Positions 39,401 through 49,635 are shown, numbered from the stretch's first letter. The stretch is DNA of 64,000 nucleotides from Stenotrophomonas bentonitica (GCF_002887735.1 NZ_PKQP01000002.1:124001-188000), one strand, 5' to 3'. The notes: generated by a model from the letters alone, not told the origin. Program-made: numbers and translations.

Positions 39401-40642
39401 ATGTTCAAACCCATACCTGTCTCGATTGGCCTGCGCTACCTGCGCGCCAAACGCCGCAACGGCTTCATCTCCTTCATCTCCATGGCCTCGATCCTCGGCA
39501 TCGCGCTGGGCGTGACCGTGCTGATCACCACGCTGGCGGTCATGAGCGGTTTCCAGAAGGAAATCCGCGACCGGCTGCTGCAGATGACCGCGCATACCAC
39601 CATCACCACCGACGGCGCCCCGATGGCCGATTGGGCGCATGCGGTGGATGTGGCGAAAAAGGACCCGCGTGTCGCCGGCGCGGCGCCGTACATCGAAATC
39701 CAGGCCATGCTCAGCGGCCCCCGCGTGCAGGGCGCCATCGTGCAGGGCATCGACCCGGCGCTGGAGCCGAACGTCTCGGTCATCAACCAGAAGGTCAAGA
39801 AGGGCAGCTTCGACAGCCTGACCGCAGGCAGCTACAACCTGCTGGTGGGCCAGGAACTGGCGATCTACCTCGGCGTCGGCGTGGGCGATACGGTGCTGGT
39901 GACCCTGGCGGAAGTGCAGGGCACGCCGATCGGCGCGATCCCGCGCATGAAGCGCTTCACCGTGAGCGGCATCTTCGAGGCCGGTTACAACGAGGTCGAC
40001 CGCGGCGTGGCCTACGCCAACATGGCCGATCTGGAAAAGGTGCTGCGCATCGATGGCGTCACCGGTGTGCGCCTGAAGCTGCACGACATGGACAAGGCGC
40101 TGGACGTCGGCGTCGATCTGGCCCACAACCTGACCGGTGCCTACCGCGTCAGTGACTGGACCCAGCAGAACGCCAACCTCTACCACTCGCTGCGCATGGA
40201 GAAGGTGGTGATGGGCATCCTGCTCTCGCTGATCATCGCCATGGGCGCGTTCAACCTCGTTTCCTCGCAGGTGATGCTGGTCACCGACAAGCAGGCCGAC
40301 ATCGCGATCCTGCGCACCCTGGGCCTGACCCCGGGCGGGGTGATGCAGGTGTTCATGGTGCAGGGCTCGCTGATCGGCATCTTCGGCACCGTGCTGGGCG
40401 TGATCGGTGGCATCACCCTGACCTTGAACCTGGAGCGCATCCTCGGCGCGATCGAGACGCTGTTCAACGTCAAGCTGCTGCCGGAGGACGTGTACTACAT
40501 CACCGGCCTGCCGACCGACATGCAGACCCCGGACATCATCATGATCACCGCCGTGGCGCTGGTCATGAGCTTCCTTGCCACCCTGTATCCCGCCTGGCGC
40601 GCGGCACGTACCCAGCCGGCGGAGGCCCTGCGTTATGAATGA
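39401..40642 (+). CDS. lolC: lipoprotein-releasing ABC transporter permease
   Basis: The 413-residue protein has an N-terminal membrane segment, a large periplasmic domain and three C-terminal segments, typical of LolC/LolE. It begins with the conserved [20 protein letters not shown]. With LolD it extracts lipoproteins from the inner membrane for LolA. Only one permease is present here, so it may work as a homodimer (LolF type) or pair with a LolE encoded elsewhere. It overlaps lolD by 8 bases. Confidence 0.92.
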   Translation: MFKPIPVSIGLRYLRAKRRNGFISFISMASILGIALGVTVLITTLAVMSGFQKEIRDRLLQMTAHTTITTDGAPMADWAHAVDVAKKDPRVAGAAPYIEIQAMLSGPRVQGAIVQGIDPALEPNVSVINQKVKKGSFDSLTAGSYNLLVGQELAIYLGVGVGDTVLVTLAEVQGTPIGAIPRMKRFTVSGIFEAGYNEVDRGVAYANMADLEKVLRIDGVTGVRLKLHDMDKALDVGVDLAHNLTGAYRVSDWTQQNANLYHSLRMEKVVMGILLSLIIAMGAFNLVSSQVMLVTDKQADIAILRTLGLTPGGVMQVFMVQGSLIGIFGTVLGVIGGITLTLNLERILGAIETLFNVKLLPEDVYYITGLPTDMQTPDIIMITAVALVMSFLATLYPAWRAARTQPAEALRYE

Positions 40643-41348
40643 AGCACTCACCCTGGGCCAGGAAGTCATCCGCGCCGAAGCGCTGGCCAAGACCTATGCC
40701 GAAGGCCGCATGCAGACCCCGGTGTTCAACGGGCTGGACCTGCGCGTGGCCGCCGGCGAGACCGTGGCCATCATCGGTGCCTCCGGCGCCGGCAAGAGCA
40801 CCCTGCTGCACCTGCTGGGTGGCCTGGATACGCCGACGGCGGGCGAGGTCTATGTGGCCGGCCAGCGCATGTCCGGCCTGTCCGACAGCCAGCGTGGCCG
40901 CCTGCGCAACCGCGCCCTCGGCTTCGTCTACCAGTTCCATCACCTGCTGCCCGAATTCACCGCGCTGGAAAACGTGATGATGCCGGTGCTGCTGGGGGGC
41001 GAAGAAGTAGCCGACGCGCGCAACCGCGCGCAGGCGTTGCTGGAATCGGTCGGCCTGGGGCACCGGGTGGACCACAAGCCGGGCGAGCTCTCCGGCGGTG
41101 AGCGCCAGCGTGCCGCCGTGGCCCGCGCCCTGGTCAACCGCCCGGCCTGCGTGCTCGGCGACGAGCCCACCGGCAACCTGGACGACAAGACCGCCGCGAC
41201 CGTGTTCGAGCTGATGCTCGAGCTCAACCGCGCGCACCACACCAGCCTGGTGCTGGTGACCCACGACCGCTCGCTGGCACGCAAGCTGGACCGCGTGCTG
41301 GAACTGCGCGAAGGGCGGCTGCACAGCCTGGCCCACAGCGAGGTCTGA
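40635..41348 (+). CDS. lolD: lipoprotein-releasing ABC transporter ATPase
   Basis: The 237-residue ATPase has Walker [11 protein letters not shown], the LolD-type Q-loop region [16 protein letters not shown], signature LSGGERQR and Walker [16 protein letters not shown] 40635 is inside the end of lolC. It powers lipoprotein release with LolC. Confidence 0.95.
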   Translation: MNEALTLGQEVIRAEALAKTYAEGRMQTPVFNGLDLRVAAGETVAIIGASGAGKSTLLHLLGGLDTPTAGEVYVAGQRMSGLSDSQRGRLRNRALGFVYQFHHLLPEFTALENVMMPVLLGGEEVADARNRAQALLESVGLGHRVDHKPGELSGGERQRAAVARALVNRPACVLGDEPTGNLDDKTAATVFELMLELNRAHHTSLVLVTHDRSLARKLDRVLELREGRLHSLAHSEV

Positions 41349-41453
41349 GCGGGCAGCGCTGCCTGCCTGAGCGCTGAACACCCGGCGGGTTCCTCTCGCC
41401 GGGACCACGCCGGGCGGCGCATGATCGGCGCACATTCCCCAGCAGGAGGCGTC

Positions 41454-41918
41454 ATGAAGCAGACCCTTGCCATCGCGGCCCTGTGCCTTGGGCTGGCCGC
41501 GTGCGCCAGTACCGGCCGCCTGTCCACCGCGCAGAAGCTTGATCTGTACCGCGCGCACGCCGGTCCGCCGCAGCAGGACATGCCGTTGTACGGGTCGTTG
41601 TCCGGCTGGACCGAACTGGGCGAGAGCGCGCTGGCGGTGTGGACGCGCCCAAGCGAAGGCTATCTGCTGGAACTGGCCGGGCCGTGCCAGGGGCTGGACT
41701 ACGCCCCGGCGATCGGCCTGACCAGCCGGGTCGGCCGTGTGTCGGCCCGCTTCGACAAGGTGCTGGTGCACGACCCCACGCCGGGACCGATGAACATGCC
41801 GTGCTTCATCAGCAGCATCCGCAAGCTCGATACCAAGGCGCTGCGCGCCTCCGAGCAGGAGCTGCGGCAGGCGCAGCTGCAGGAGCGCGAAGAAGGCCAG
41901 CAGGCGCCGACCCGGTAG
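41454..41918 (+). CDS. putative lipoprotein (DUF6491-like)
   Basis: The 154-residue protein has a short signal peptide with lipobox LAAC at Cys17. The body has GWTELGESALAVWTRPSEGYLL, with key residues Gly-Trp near 54, a central Cys in AGPCQGLDYAP, and a C-terminal Gln/Glu-rich helix. It resembles small DUF6491-type proteins of Xanthomonadaceae; function is unknown. An AGGAGG site precedes ATG 41454. Its TAG stop is supplied by the GTAG of the following palindrome. Confidence 0.72.
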   Translation: MKQTLAIAALCLGLAACASTGRLSTAQKLDLYRAHAGPPQQDMPLYGSLSGWTELGESALAVWTRPSEGYLLELAGPCQGLDYAPAIGLTSRVGRVSARFDKVLVHDPTPGPMNMPCFISSIRKLDTKALRASEQELRQAQLQEREEGQQAPTR

Positions 41919-41936
41919 TGCCGGCCGCTGGCCGGC
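41915..41936 (+). repeat. GTAG palindrome overlapping a stop codon
   Basis: GTAG followed by TGCCGGCCGCTGGCCGGC. Bases 41916-41918 are also the TAG stop of the lipoprotein gene. Confidence 0.8.
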
Positions 41937-41977
41937 CAAGGCCTATCGAGGATGCACCGCGATCTCGCCGTCGGCAT

Positions 41978-42048
41978 AACCTCGCGGTCGCCACAACCTG
42001 GCGATCGCCAACAACCTCGCTATCGCCAACAACTTCACGGTCCCCCAT
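41978..42048 (+). repeat. degenerate 18-bp tandem repeats
   Basis: About four copies of a unit like AACCTCGCGATCGCCAAC run between two GTAG palindromes in the gap between convergent genes. The best two copies (41995-42012 and 42013-42030) differ at two positions. Confidence 0.65.
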
Positions 42049-42055
42049 CCTCGCG

Positions 42056-42081
42056 GTAGATACCGACCGTTGGTCGGTATC
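42056..42081 (+). repeat. GTAG palindrome, variant stem
   Basis: GTAG followed by the stem GATACCGACC with loop GTT (ATACCGACCGTTGGTCGGTAT core). It lies nine bases from the yggX stop. Confidence 0.75.
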
Positions 42082-42089
42082 AGACCCGG

Positions 42090-42359
42090 TCACGCCTCCG
42101 GAACAAACCCGGCCGGCTTCTCCGCGCCACCGCTGAAGAGATACTTCACCAGTTCCTCTTCCAGGAACGCACGGTGCTTGGGATCGCGCGGCGACAGCCG
42201 GTTTTCGTTGATCAGCATGGTCTGGTGCGCCAGCCACGCGGCCCAGGCCGGCTTGCCGATGTGGTTGAAGATGCGCTGGCCCAGCTCGCCGGGGTAGGGC
42301 ACGAAGTCCAGGCCTTCGGCGTCGCGTTGTTCGTACTGGCAGAAAACGGTGCGGGGCAT
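42090..42359 (-). CDS. yggX: Fe(2+)-trafficking protein
   Basis: The 89-residue protein begins [11 protein letters not shown] with the conserved Cys7 and has [20 protein letters not shown] in its middle, both typical of YggX. The family helps protect iron-sulfur enzymes from oxidative damage. It starts 4 bases after the mutY stop, the same mutY-yggX order as in E. coli. MutY itself carries a 4Fe-4S cluster. Confidence 0.94.
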   Translation of the reverse strand: MPRTVFCQYEQRDAEGLDFVPYPGELGQRIFNHIGKPAWAAWLAHQTMLINENRLSPRDPKHRAFLEEELVKYLFSGGAEKPAGFVPEA

Positions 42360-42363
42360 AGCG

Positions 42364-43503
42364 TTACTCGTTGTCTTGGGATGTTGCTGCGCGCCGCATT
42401 GTACGGCGCTTGGGCTGAGCGGGCGGTGCACCGGTCTGGAGCAGCTTGCGGATCGGTGCGGGCAGGCCCAGCTTTTCCAGCTCTTCGGCAGCGACCCAGC
42501 GTACGCCGGCATCCTCGCCGCGCGAGCCCTGAACCGTCGCCACCAGTACCTGCAGATGCAGCCGGTAGTGGCTGAAGGTGTGCTCCAGCACCGGCAGCGG
42601 CTCGGCATCGTCCAGCGAGCCCTCGATATGCGCATCGAACCAGTCCTGCAGGGCGATGCCGCTGTCAGCCTGGGGCAGGGTCCACAGCTGCGCCCAGATG
42701 CCGGTGTCCGGCCGCTTCTGCAGCAGCACACGGCCGCGCGCATCGCGCAGCAGCAGCGCCACCGCCTCGCGTTCGGGCAGGGTCTTGCCCGGCTTCGGTG
42801 TCGGCAGCTGATCGGTACGGCCTTCGCGCCGTGCAACGCAGGTCGCCTGCAGCGGACAGATCACGCAGGCAGGCCTGCTGCGGCTGCAGACGCTGGCGCC
42901 CAGGTCCATCTGCGCCTGGGTGTAATCGACCATGCGCGTGCCAGGCACCTGCGCTGCGTGCGCCTCGGCGACCGCCCACAGCTGCTTTTCGATCGCCGGC
43001 AGGCCGGGAAAGCCCTCGATGCCGTGATAGCGGGTCAGTACGCGCTTGACGTTGCCATCGAGAATCGCGAACCGGTCACTCCAGGCCTGGCTGAGGATCG
43101 CGCCCGCAGTGCTGCGGCCTATGCCCGGCAGCGCATGCAGTGCATCGAAATCACGCGGCAGCTCGCCGCCATGCAGGTCCACGCAGCGCTGCGCGGCGGC
43201 ATGCAGGTTGCGTGCACGGGCGTAGTACCCCAATCCCGCCCACTGCGCCATCACCGCGTCATTGCTGGCGGCGGCCAGGTCGGGCAGGGTCGGGAATACG
43301 TCCAGGAACTTCAGGAAGTACGGGATGACCGTGCTGACCTGGGTCTGCTGCAGCATGATCTCCGACAGCCACACCCGGTACGGCGAGCGCGGGTGCTGCC
43401 AGGGCAGGTCGTGCCGGCCATGGTCATCGAACCAGTGCAGCAGCCGGGAAACGAACACATCGTCGGCAGGCAATACGGCGCTGGCGGGAGGCTGGCGGGT
43501 CAT
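42364..43503 (-). CDS. mutY: A/G-specific adenine DNA glycosylase
   Basis: The 379-residue enzyme removes adenine opposite 8-oxoguanine. The helix-hairpin-helix [12 protein letters not shown] is followed by the catalytic Asp149 in [12 protein letters not shown]; Glu48 in [10 protein letters not shown] is the second catalytic residue. Cys206, 213, 216 and 222 form the C-x6-C-x2-C-x5-C iron-sulfur motif. A NUDIX-like domain (about 245-350) recognises 8-oxoguanine. ATG 43503 fits the family better than an upstream frame that runs through a palindrome. Confidence 0.95.
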   Translation of the reverse strand: MTRQPPASAVLPADDVFVSRLLHWFDDHGRHDLPWQHPRSPYRVWLSEIMLQQTQVSTVIPYFLKFLDVFPTLPDLAAASNDAVMAQWAGLGYYARARNLHAAAQRCVDLHGGELPRDFDALHALPGIGRSTAGAILSQAWSDRFAILDGNVKRVLTRYHGIEGFPGLPAIEKQLWAVAEAHAAQVPGTRMVDYTQAQMDLGASVCSRSRPACVICPLQATCVARREGRTDQLPTPKPGKTLPEREAVALLLRDARGRVLLQKRPDTGIWAQLWTLPQADSGIALQDWFDAHIEGSLDDAEPLPVLEHTFSHYRLHLQVLVATVQGSRGEDAGVRWVAAEELEKLGLPAPIRKLLQTGAPPAQPKRRTMRRAATSQDNE

Positions 43504-43524
43504 GCAGATTCCGGAGAAGGACGG

Positions 43525-43544
43525 GAGCCACGCCATGCGTGGCT
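43525..43544. repeat. degenerate GTAG-type palindrome upstream of mutY
   Basis: GAGCCACGCCATGCGTGGCT has the stem of the GTAG palindromes but lacks a clean GTAG end (GGGAG instead). Confidence 0.6.
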
Positions 43545-43582
43545 GCATCGGCAGCCGGGGAGACCGGTCCCGGAGGTGAAGC

Positions 43583-43601
43583 AGCCACCCATGGGGTGGC
43601 T
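43583..43601. terminator. perfect palindrome after ftsY
   Basis: AGCCACCC and GGGTGGCT flank an ATG centre, 35 bases past the ftsY stop. It could act as an ftsY terminator or be another repeat remnant; no T run is seen. Confidence 0.4.
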
Positions 43602-43635
43602 CCACAAGTGAAGCCGCTGCCTGGCCCGGCGGTGA

Positions 43636-45195
43636 TCAGGCGCCGAGTGCTTCGGGCAGCAGGGCGTCGACAAAGGCTTCCGGATCGAACACGCGCAGGT
43701 CTTCCGGGCGCTCGCCGATGCCGCAGAAGCGGATCGGAATGCCGAACTCGCGGGCCAGCGCGAACACCACGCCGCCCTTGGCGGTGCCGTCCAGCTTGGT
43801 CACCACCAGCCCGGTCACGTTGACCGCGGCATGGAACTGACGCAGCTGCGAGAGCGCGTTCTGCCCGGTGGTGCCATCGATGACCATCAGCACTTCGTGC
43901 GGTGCATTGGCATCGATCTTGCCGAGCACGCGGCGGATCTTGCCCAGCTCGTTCATCAGGCCAGCCTGGGTATGCAGGCGGCCGGCGGTATCGGCGATCA
44001 GCACTTCGGTGCCGCGCGCCTTGCCGGCCTGCAGCGCATCGAAGGCGACCGAGGCCGCGTCGGCATTCTGGCCCTGGGCGACCACGGCCACACCGTTGCG
44101 CTCGCCCCAGGCCTGCAGCTGCGCGACAGCGGCGGCACGGAAGGTATCGCCGGCGGCCAGCATCAGGCTGTGCCCGTCGTCCTTGAAGCGCTTGGCCAGC
44201 TTGCCGATGGTGGTGGTCTTGCCGACGCCGTTGACGCCGACGGTGAGCACCACGAACGGCTTGGCGGTGCGGTCGATCACCAGCGGCTTGGCGACCGGCT
44301 GCAGGATGGCGATCAGCTCGGCGCGCAGCGCGGTGAGCAGCGCATTGGCATCGGCGAACTCGCGCGCCTTCATGCGCTTGCGCAGGCCTTCCACCAGCGC
44401 GGTGGTCGCACCGACGCCGACATCGGCGGTGATCAGCGCAGTTTCCAGCTCATCGAGCAGGTCATCATCGAGCTTGGGATTGCGCGAGAACAGGCCGCCG
44501 AAGCTGCGGGCGATCACGCTGTTGCGCAAGCGCTCGCGCCAGCCGCTCTTGCCGGCCGCGGCGGGGGCGATGTCCTGGGAGGACGGGCGCTCGGTCACGA
44601 TGATCGGGGCAGCCGGAGGAGCCGGAGCAGCCGGGGGTGCCGGAGCTGCCGGGACGGCCGGAGCGAGCGCGGCGGGCACGGCCGGAGCAGCCACCGGCGG
44701 CGCGACGACGGGCGGCGCAGGTGCGCTCACCGGTGCGGCCGGTGCCGGGCTCGGTGCGGCCGGTGCCGCGCGGTCCTCCACGGGAGCTGCTGGAGCCGGC
44801 GCCGCGACGACAGGTGCAGGAGCAGCCGGAGCCGGGACAACCGGTGCGGTCACTACAGGTGCCGGCGCGACCGGCGGCGGGGCGGCAGGCGGTGCGACCA
44901 CGGGCGCAGGTACAACGGGGGCCGGCACGACCGGGGTCGAAACTACAGGCTTCGGAACTGCCGGGGCGGGAACCTCCGGGGTCGGCGCGATCACGCGCTC
45001 TGCGGGGGCAGTCGGCGCGACGGCAGGCACCGGGGCTTCCGCTGCCGGCGGCAGCGGCGCAGGCGCCGGCGGTTCTGCAGCCTGGGGATTGGCCTGCGGG
45101 AACGCGGCTGCCAGCTCCTCGGTGGAGTAATGCTGGGTTTTGGCCGCCTCTTGCGGGGCGTCCTGGGGCTTTTTGCGGCGGAAGAAGCTGAGCAT
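43636..45195 (-). CDS. ftsY: signal recognition particle receptor FtsY, with long Pro/Ala-rich linker
   Basis: The 519-residue GTPase docks SRP-ribosome complexes at the inner membrane. The NG domain has VGVNGVGKTTTIGKLA, LAAGDTFRAAA, ADTAGRLHT and TKLDGTAKGG. The start MLSFFRRKK is amphipathic and basic. Between about residues 45 and 205 lies a low-complexity stretch of proline, alanine and valine repeats in place of the acidic A domain of E. coli. ATG 45195 was chosen over TTG 45201. Confidence 0.93.
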   Translation of the reverse strand: MLSFFRRKKPQDAPQEAAKTQHYSTEELAAAFPQANPQAAEPPAPAPLPPAAEAPVPAVAPTAPAERVIAPTPEVPAPAVPKPVVSTPVVPAPVVPAPVVAPPAAPPPVAPAPVVTAPVVPAPAAPAPVVAAPAPAAPVEDRAAPAAPSPAPAAPVSAPAPPVVAPPVAAPAVPAALAPAVPAAPAPPAAPAPPAAPIIVTERPSSQDIAPAAAGKSGWRERLRNSVIARSFGGLFSRNPKLDDDLLDELETALITADVGVGATTALVEGLRKRMKAREFADANALLTALRAELIAILQPVAKPLVIDRTAKPFVVLTVGVNGVGKTTTIGKLAKRFKDDGHSLMLAAGDTFRAAAVAQLQAWGERNGVAVVAQGQNADAASVAFDALQAGKARGTEVLIADTAGRLHTQAGLMNELGKIRRVLGKIDANAPHEVLMVIDGTTGQNALSQLRQFHAAVNVTGLVVTKLDGTAKGGVVFALAREFGIPIRFCGIGERPEDLRVFDPEAFVDALLPEALGA

Positions 45196-45362
45196 TGGCA
45201 AAAGACGCTGAAATCAGAGGGGTATGCTACCACTGCGCCCCGAAGGCCCATGGGCGTGCAGGTGCGGTGGGGCGGGACTCAAGTAATGGCCGATGCGGCC
45301 GTTACCGGTTGTGAAGGGCTGCGCCATGCCGGCGCGGCCGGAACAGCAGAAAACGGTGACCG

Positions 45363-45659
45363 ATGAGCGTGATGTCCATTGCCAGTACCGGCATGCGTGC
45401 CGCCTCGCTCGGGGTACAGAGCGCCGCGTCCAACGTGGCACGGTTGCCGGTCCCGGATGCGACCCGCCTGGGAGTCGCGCAGACTGCAGCGGCAGGCGGC
45501 GGCGTCACCGCCACCGTGATCACCGCGCCCGACGATGCCAATGCGCCGATCGCGGACCTGCTCACGGCCAGAGAAGCCGCGCTGGCGTTCGCCGCCAACG
45601 CGACCGTGCTCCGCCGCCAGGACCAGATGCTGGGCACCTTGCTCGACCGCTGGGCCTGA
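45363..45659 (+). CDS. small flagellar rod/hook-like protein (FlgC-type ends)
   Basis: The 98-residue protein begins MSIASTGMRAASLGVQSAAS-NVA, like the N-terminal helix of flagellar rod and hook proteins, and ends with LLTAREAALAFAANATVLRRQ and a final LGTLLD, like their C-terminal helix. The large middle domain is missing. No other flagellar gene is near. It could be a minimal axial-type protein or a domesticated relic; function is unknown. ATG 45363 was used; ATG 45372 is also possible. Confidence 0.65.
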   Translation: MSVMSIASTGMRAASLGVQSAASNVARLPVPDATRLGVAQTAAAGGGVTATVITAPDDANAPIADLLTAREAALAFAANATVLRRQDQMLGTLLDRWA

Positions 45660-45711
45660 CTCGATCGCGCACGCCGGCCACAGTCCGGCGCCACGCATCA
45701 TCAACGCCGGC

Positions 45712-45735
45712 AGGTGCCGACCCTTGGCCGGCACC
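45712..45735. repeat. palindrome remnant related to the GTAG family
   Basis: AGGTGCCGACCCTTGGCCGGCACC resembles the GTAG palindrome stem (GGTGCCGACC with GGCCGGCACC) but has mismatches and CAGG instead of GTAG. It lies between convergent genes. Confidence 0.45.
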
Positions 45736-45750
45736 CACCCGCAGAGCGAC

Positions 45751-47649
45751 TTACGCCGACAGCTCGAGCAACAGCTTGTTGAGCCGGCGCACATACGCCG
45801 CCGGGTCCTTCAGCGTGTCGCCCGCGGCCAGCGCGGCCTGGTCGAACAGGACGCGGCTGAGGTCATCGAAGCGCGCGGCATCGCCTTCCTGGTCCAGCTT
45901 GCCGATCAGCGGATGGCCGGGGTTGAACTCGAACACCGGCTTGCTGTCGGGCACCTTCTGGCCGCTGGCTTCCAGGATCTGGCGCATCTGCAGGCCCAGG
46001 TCCTGTTCGCCGATCGCCAGGATTGCCGGGGAGTCGGTCAGGCGGTGCGAGACGCGCACGTCGGCCACGTCATCGCCCAGTGCGGCCTTGATACGGTCCA
46101 CCAGCGCCTGCTTGTCCTTGGCCACGGCTTCCTGGGCCTGCTTGTCTTCGGCGGTTTCCAGCGCGCCCAGGTCCAGATCGCCACGCGCGACATCGACGAA
46201 CGACTTGCCGTCGAACTCGGTCAGGTACCCCATCAACCATTCGTCGATGCGGTCGGTGAGCAGCAACACTTCCACGCCCTTCTTGCGGAACACTTCCAGG
46301 TGCGGGCTGTCCTTGACCTGGGTGTAGCTGTCGCCGGTCAGGAAGTAGATCTTGTCCTGGCCTTCGATCATGCGGCCCACGTAATCGGCCAGCGAGACGC
46401 TGGGCTCGCCGCTGTCGTCATGGGTGGAGGCGAAGCGCAGCAGGCCGGCGATCTTCTCGCGGTTGCCGTAGTCCTCGGCCGGGCCTTCCTTGAGCACCTG
46501 GCCGAACTGCTTCCAGAAGCCGGCATAGACCTCCGGCTTGTCCTTGGCCAGTTTCTCCAGCATGTCCAGCGAACGCTTGGTCAGCGCCGACTTCATCGAA
46601 TCGATGACCGGGCCGGACTGCAGGATTTCACGCGAAACGTTCAGCGAGAGATCGTTGGAATCCACCACGCCCTTGATGAAGCGCAGGTACAGCGGCAGGA
46701 ACTGCTCGGCCTGGTCCATCACGAACACGCGCTGCACGTACAGCTTCAGGCCCTTGGGCGCGTCACGGTGGTACAGATCGAACGGCGCATGGCCGGGCAC
46801 GTACAGCAGAGAGGTGTACTCCAGCTTGCCTTCAACCTTGTTGTGGCTCCACGCCAGCGGATCCTGGTGGTCATGCGCGGCGTGCTTGTAGAACTCCTGG
46901 TACTCGGCGTCGGTGATCTCGGTGCGCGGGCGGGTCCACAGCGCGCTAGCACGGTTGACGGTTTCCCATTCGACCTCGGCCGGGGCATCTTCGCCGTGGT
47001 GTTCCTTGGCCATCTGGATCGGCAGGCCGATGTGGTCGGAGTACTTCTTGATGATGCCGCGCAGGCGCCAGCCATCGGCGAAGTCGCGCTGGTCATCCTT
47101 GAGGTGCAGCACGATGCGGGTGCCGCGCTCGGGCTTGTCGATGCTTTCCACGTCGAACTCGCCTTCGCCGCGCGAGGACCAGTGCACGCCCTCGCTGGCG
47201 GGCAGGCCGGCGCGGCGGGAGTACACGTCCACCTGGTCGGCGACGATGAAGGCGCTGTAGAAGCCGACGCCGAACTGGCCGATCAGCTGGGAGTCCTTCT
47301 TCTGGTCGCCGGAGAGCTGGCGCAGGAAGTCGCCGGTGCCGGACTTGGCGATGGTGCCCAGGTGGGCGATCGCTTCGTCACGGCTCATGCCGATGCCGTT
47401 GTCGTCGATGGTCAGGGTGTTGGCGGTGGCATCGAAGCTGACGCGGATGCGCAGGTCGCCGTCGTTCTCAAGCAGGGCCGGCTGGGTCAGCGCTTCGAAG
47501 CGCAGTTTGTCCGAGGCATCGGCCGCGTTGGAGATGAGCTCGCGAAGGAAGATTTCCTTGTTGGAGTACAGCGAGTGGATCATCAACTGCAGCAGCTGTT
47601 TGACTTCGGTCTGGAAGCCCAGGGTTTCTTTTTGGGTCTGCACGGTCAT
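45751..47649 (-). CDS. htpG: molecular chaperone HtpG (Hsp90)
   Basis: The 632-residue Hsp90 has the N-terminal ATPase fold with [23 protein letters not shown] and [11 protein letters not shown], then the middle domain with [13 protein letters not shown] and a C-terminal dimer domain. ATG 47649 follows AAGGAG; an ATG eight codons upstream is possible. A heat-shock-type promoter lies upstream. Confidence 0.95.
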   Translation of the reverse strand: MTVQTQKETLGFQTEVKQLLQLMIHSLYSNKEIFLRELISNAADASDKLRFEALTQPALLENDGDLRIRVSFDATANTLTIDDNGIGMSRDEAIAHLGTIAKSGTGDFLRQLSGDQKKDSQLIGQFGVGFYSAFIVADQVDVYSRRAGLPASEGVHWSSRGEGEFDVESIDKPERGTRIVLHLKDDQRDFADGWRLRGIIKKYSDHIGLPIQMAKEHHGEDAPAEVEWETVNRASALWTRPRTEITDAEYQEFYKHAAHDHQDPLAWSHNKVEGKLEYTSLLYVPGHAPFDLYHRDAPKGLKLYVQRVFVMDQAEQFLPLYLRFIKGVVDSNDLSLNVSREILQSGPVIDSMKSALTKRSLDMLEKLAKDKPEVYAGFWKQFGQVLKEGPAEDYGNREKIAGLLRFASTHDDSGEPSVSLADYVGRMIEGQDKIYFLTGDSYTQVKDSPHLEVFRKKGVEVLLLTDRIDEWLMGYLTEFDGKSFVDVARGDLDLGALETAEDKQAQEAVAKDKQALVDRIKAALGDDVADVRVSHRLTDSPAILAIGEQDLGLQMRQILEASGQKVPDSKPVFEFNPGHPLIGKLDQEGDAARFDDLSRVLFDQAALAAGDTLKDPAAYVRRLNKLLLELSA

Positions 47650-47704
47650 GGGTCGTGTTGCTCCTTGGGACATTGCCGCGCCCGGCGCGGCGGCTGGCTC
47701 AAGG

Positions 47705-47732
47705 GGTAGGGGTGGATTGTCCCGAATTCAAG
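47705..47732 (-). promoter_or_regulatory. sigma-32-type promoter of htpG
   Basis: On the minus strand CTTGAA (47727-47732) is followed after 14 bases by CCCCTACC (47705-47712). This approximates the sigma-32 consensus CTTGAA-N14-CCCCATnT and lies about 55 bases before the htpG start. Confidence 0.6.
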
Positions 47733-47811
47733 AGTGTCGGCAGCCTTCGGGGCCGAATCGCAAGCAGGAGTGCGGCGCTTGCCTCTACAAGGTGGGTCGG
47801 ACGTGCGACAG

Positions 47812-47834
47812 GTAGAGCCACGCCATGCGTGGCT
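47812..47834 (+). repeat. GTAG palindrome (SMAG/REP-like)
   Basis: GTAGA followed by GCCACGCCATGCGTGGC, the same stem as the array after sdhB. It lies in the 327-base divergent region between htpG and rsmD. A -10-like TAGAAT at 47886-47891 farther right may serve rsmD. Confidence 0.82.
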
Positions 47835-47976
47835 GCATTTCATTCCAGCATCGGGGTGCCTGGCAAAGACAGCGACTGGACCGCCTAGAATGTCGTCCTG
47901 AACTACCTGCCTGCCTGCCCATGACGCTTTCCCGCCCGCTCGCCCATCCGATCGCCATCCATCTCCGGAGCCCCGC

Positions 47977-48579
47977 ATGAAACCGCGTCAGCCGGCCGCT
48001 GCCGTGGGCCAGGTGCGGATCATCGGGGGCAAATGGCGCAATACGAAGCTGCCGGTGCCGCTGTCGCCGGGGCTGCGGCCCAGCAGTGACCGGGTGCGCG
48101 AGACCCTGTTCAACTGGCTGATGCCGCGCCTGGGCGGGGCGCGGGTGCTGGATCTGTTCGCCGGCAGCGGGGCGCTGGGGCTGGAAGCGGTCTCGCGCGG
48201 GGCGGCGCAGGCTACGCTGGTGGAGCGCGATCCCGCATTGTCCCGGCAGCTGCGCGAGTCGGTCGCCAAGCTGGGGGCGCAGGACCAGATCGCCCTGGTG
48301 CAGGCCGATGCGCTGCAGTGGCTGCGGCAGCCGGCCGGACCGCTGGCGGATATCGCGTTCGTCGATCCGCCGTTTGCCGATGGGCTGTGGGAGGCCGTGA
48401 TGGCGGGGCTGCCCCCGCATCTGGCGCCTGATGCCTGGGTGTACGTGGAGTCCCCGGCCGATCAGGCGCCGAAGATGCCCGCGCCGTGGCTGCTGCACCG
48501 CGAGGGGGGCACCCGGGAGGTCCGTTTTGCCCTGTATCGCCGCGCCACTGCTACACTTTCACCAGACCAACACGCGTAG
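47977..48579 (+). CDS. rsmD: 16S rRNA (guanine966-N2)-methyltransferase
   Basis: The 200-residue enzyme uses S-adenosylmethionine to methylate G966 of 16S rRNA. VLDLFAGSGALGLEAVSRGA is the cofactor loop and FVDPPF the catalytic NPPY-type motif; RIIGGKWRN and RPSSDRVRETLFNWL are RsmD-specific. It is 7 bases from coaD, a common pairing. Confidence 0.94.
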   Translation: MKPRQPAAAVGQVRIIGGKWRNTKLPVPLSPGLRPSSDRVRETLFNWLMPRLGGARVLDLFAGSGALGLEAVSRGAAQATLVERDPALSRQLRESVAKLGAQDQIALVQADALQWLRQPAGPLADIAFVDPPFADGLWEAVMAGLPPHLAPDAWVYVESPADQAPKMPAPWLLHREGGTREVRFALYRRATATLSPDQHA

Positions 48580-48583
48580 CTGA

Positions 48584-49096
<513 letters not shown>

Positions 49097-49143
49097 TACC
49101 TGTCAGACCCATACATACCAAGAATCACCAAGGGAGGAATTCC

Positions 49144-49635
49144 ATGAACAACACCATGCGTGCCATGTTGATCGCGTCGTTCGCGCTGGCCTTCACCGCC
49201 TGCAAGAAGGAAGAGGCCGCGCCGGTCGTCGAAGCCCAGCAGGCGCTTGTCGCCCCGGCTGCCGATGACGATGCCGGCTGGAAGAAGTACCTGCAGGCCG
49301 TGGCCGTGCAGAACATGGGCAACATCAGCAACAGCCCGTACCTGTACTACCTCGCCCCGGAATCGGACCCGGAATTCGCGGCCAAGTATGAGCGCCAGGT
49401 CGAAAGCGCCACCCAGGCTGTGGGCCGTGGCGTGCAGCCGGGCAACATGCTGGCCTTCGGTTCCTCGGCCTCGGCCAAGATGGCCGACATGATCCAGGCC
49501 GTGTTCAAGGACGTCTCGCCGGACTCGATGAAGGGTGTGCGCGTGGTGTTCATCGGCAAGGCCGCCGACAACGCCCGCGTCCAGTCGATCATCCAGCCGA
49601 CCGGCGCCGAGTACATCTTCGTCGAAGCCAAGTAA
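49144..49635 (+). CDS. putative lipoprotein of unknown function
   Basis: The 163-residue protein has a signal peptide ending in lipobox FTAC at Cys20, then KKEE. The mature part has a Tyr-rich segment NSPYLYYLAPES and an alpha/beta C-terminal half with VRVVFIGKAADNARVQSII. It was not matched to a named family. A strong GGGAGGA ribosome site precedes the ATG, and it lies 47 bases after coaD. Confidence 0.7.
   Translation: MNNTMRAMLIASFALAFTACKKEEAAPVVEAQQALVAPAADDDAGWKKYLQAVAVQNMGNISNSPYLYYLAPESDPEFAAKYERQVESATQAVGRGVQPGNMLAFGSSASAKMADMIQAVFKDVSPDSMKGVRVVFIGKAADNARVQSIIQPTGAEYIFVEAK

Noticed and set aside
43831..45366. Open frames of 511 and 420 codons on the plus strand over ftsY
   Set aside because: They reflect the repeated GC-rich linker tract of ftsY read on the other strand; the Gly/Ala/Thr or Arg/Ser runs are artefacts.
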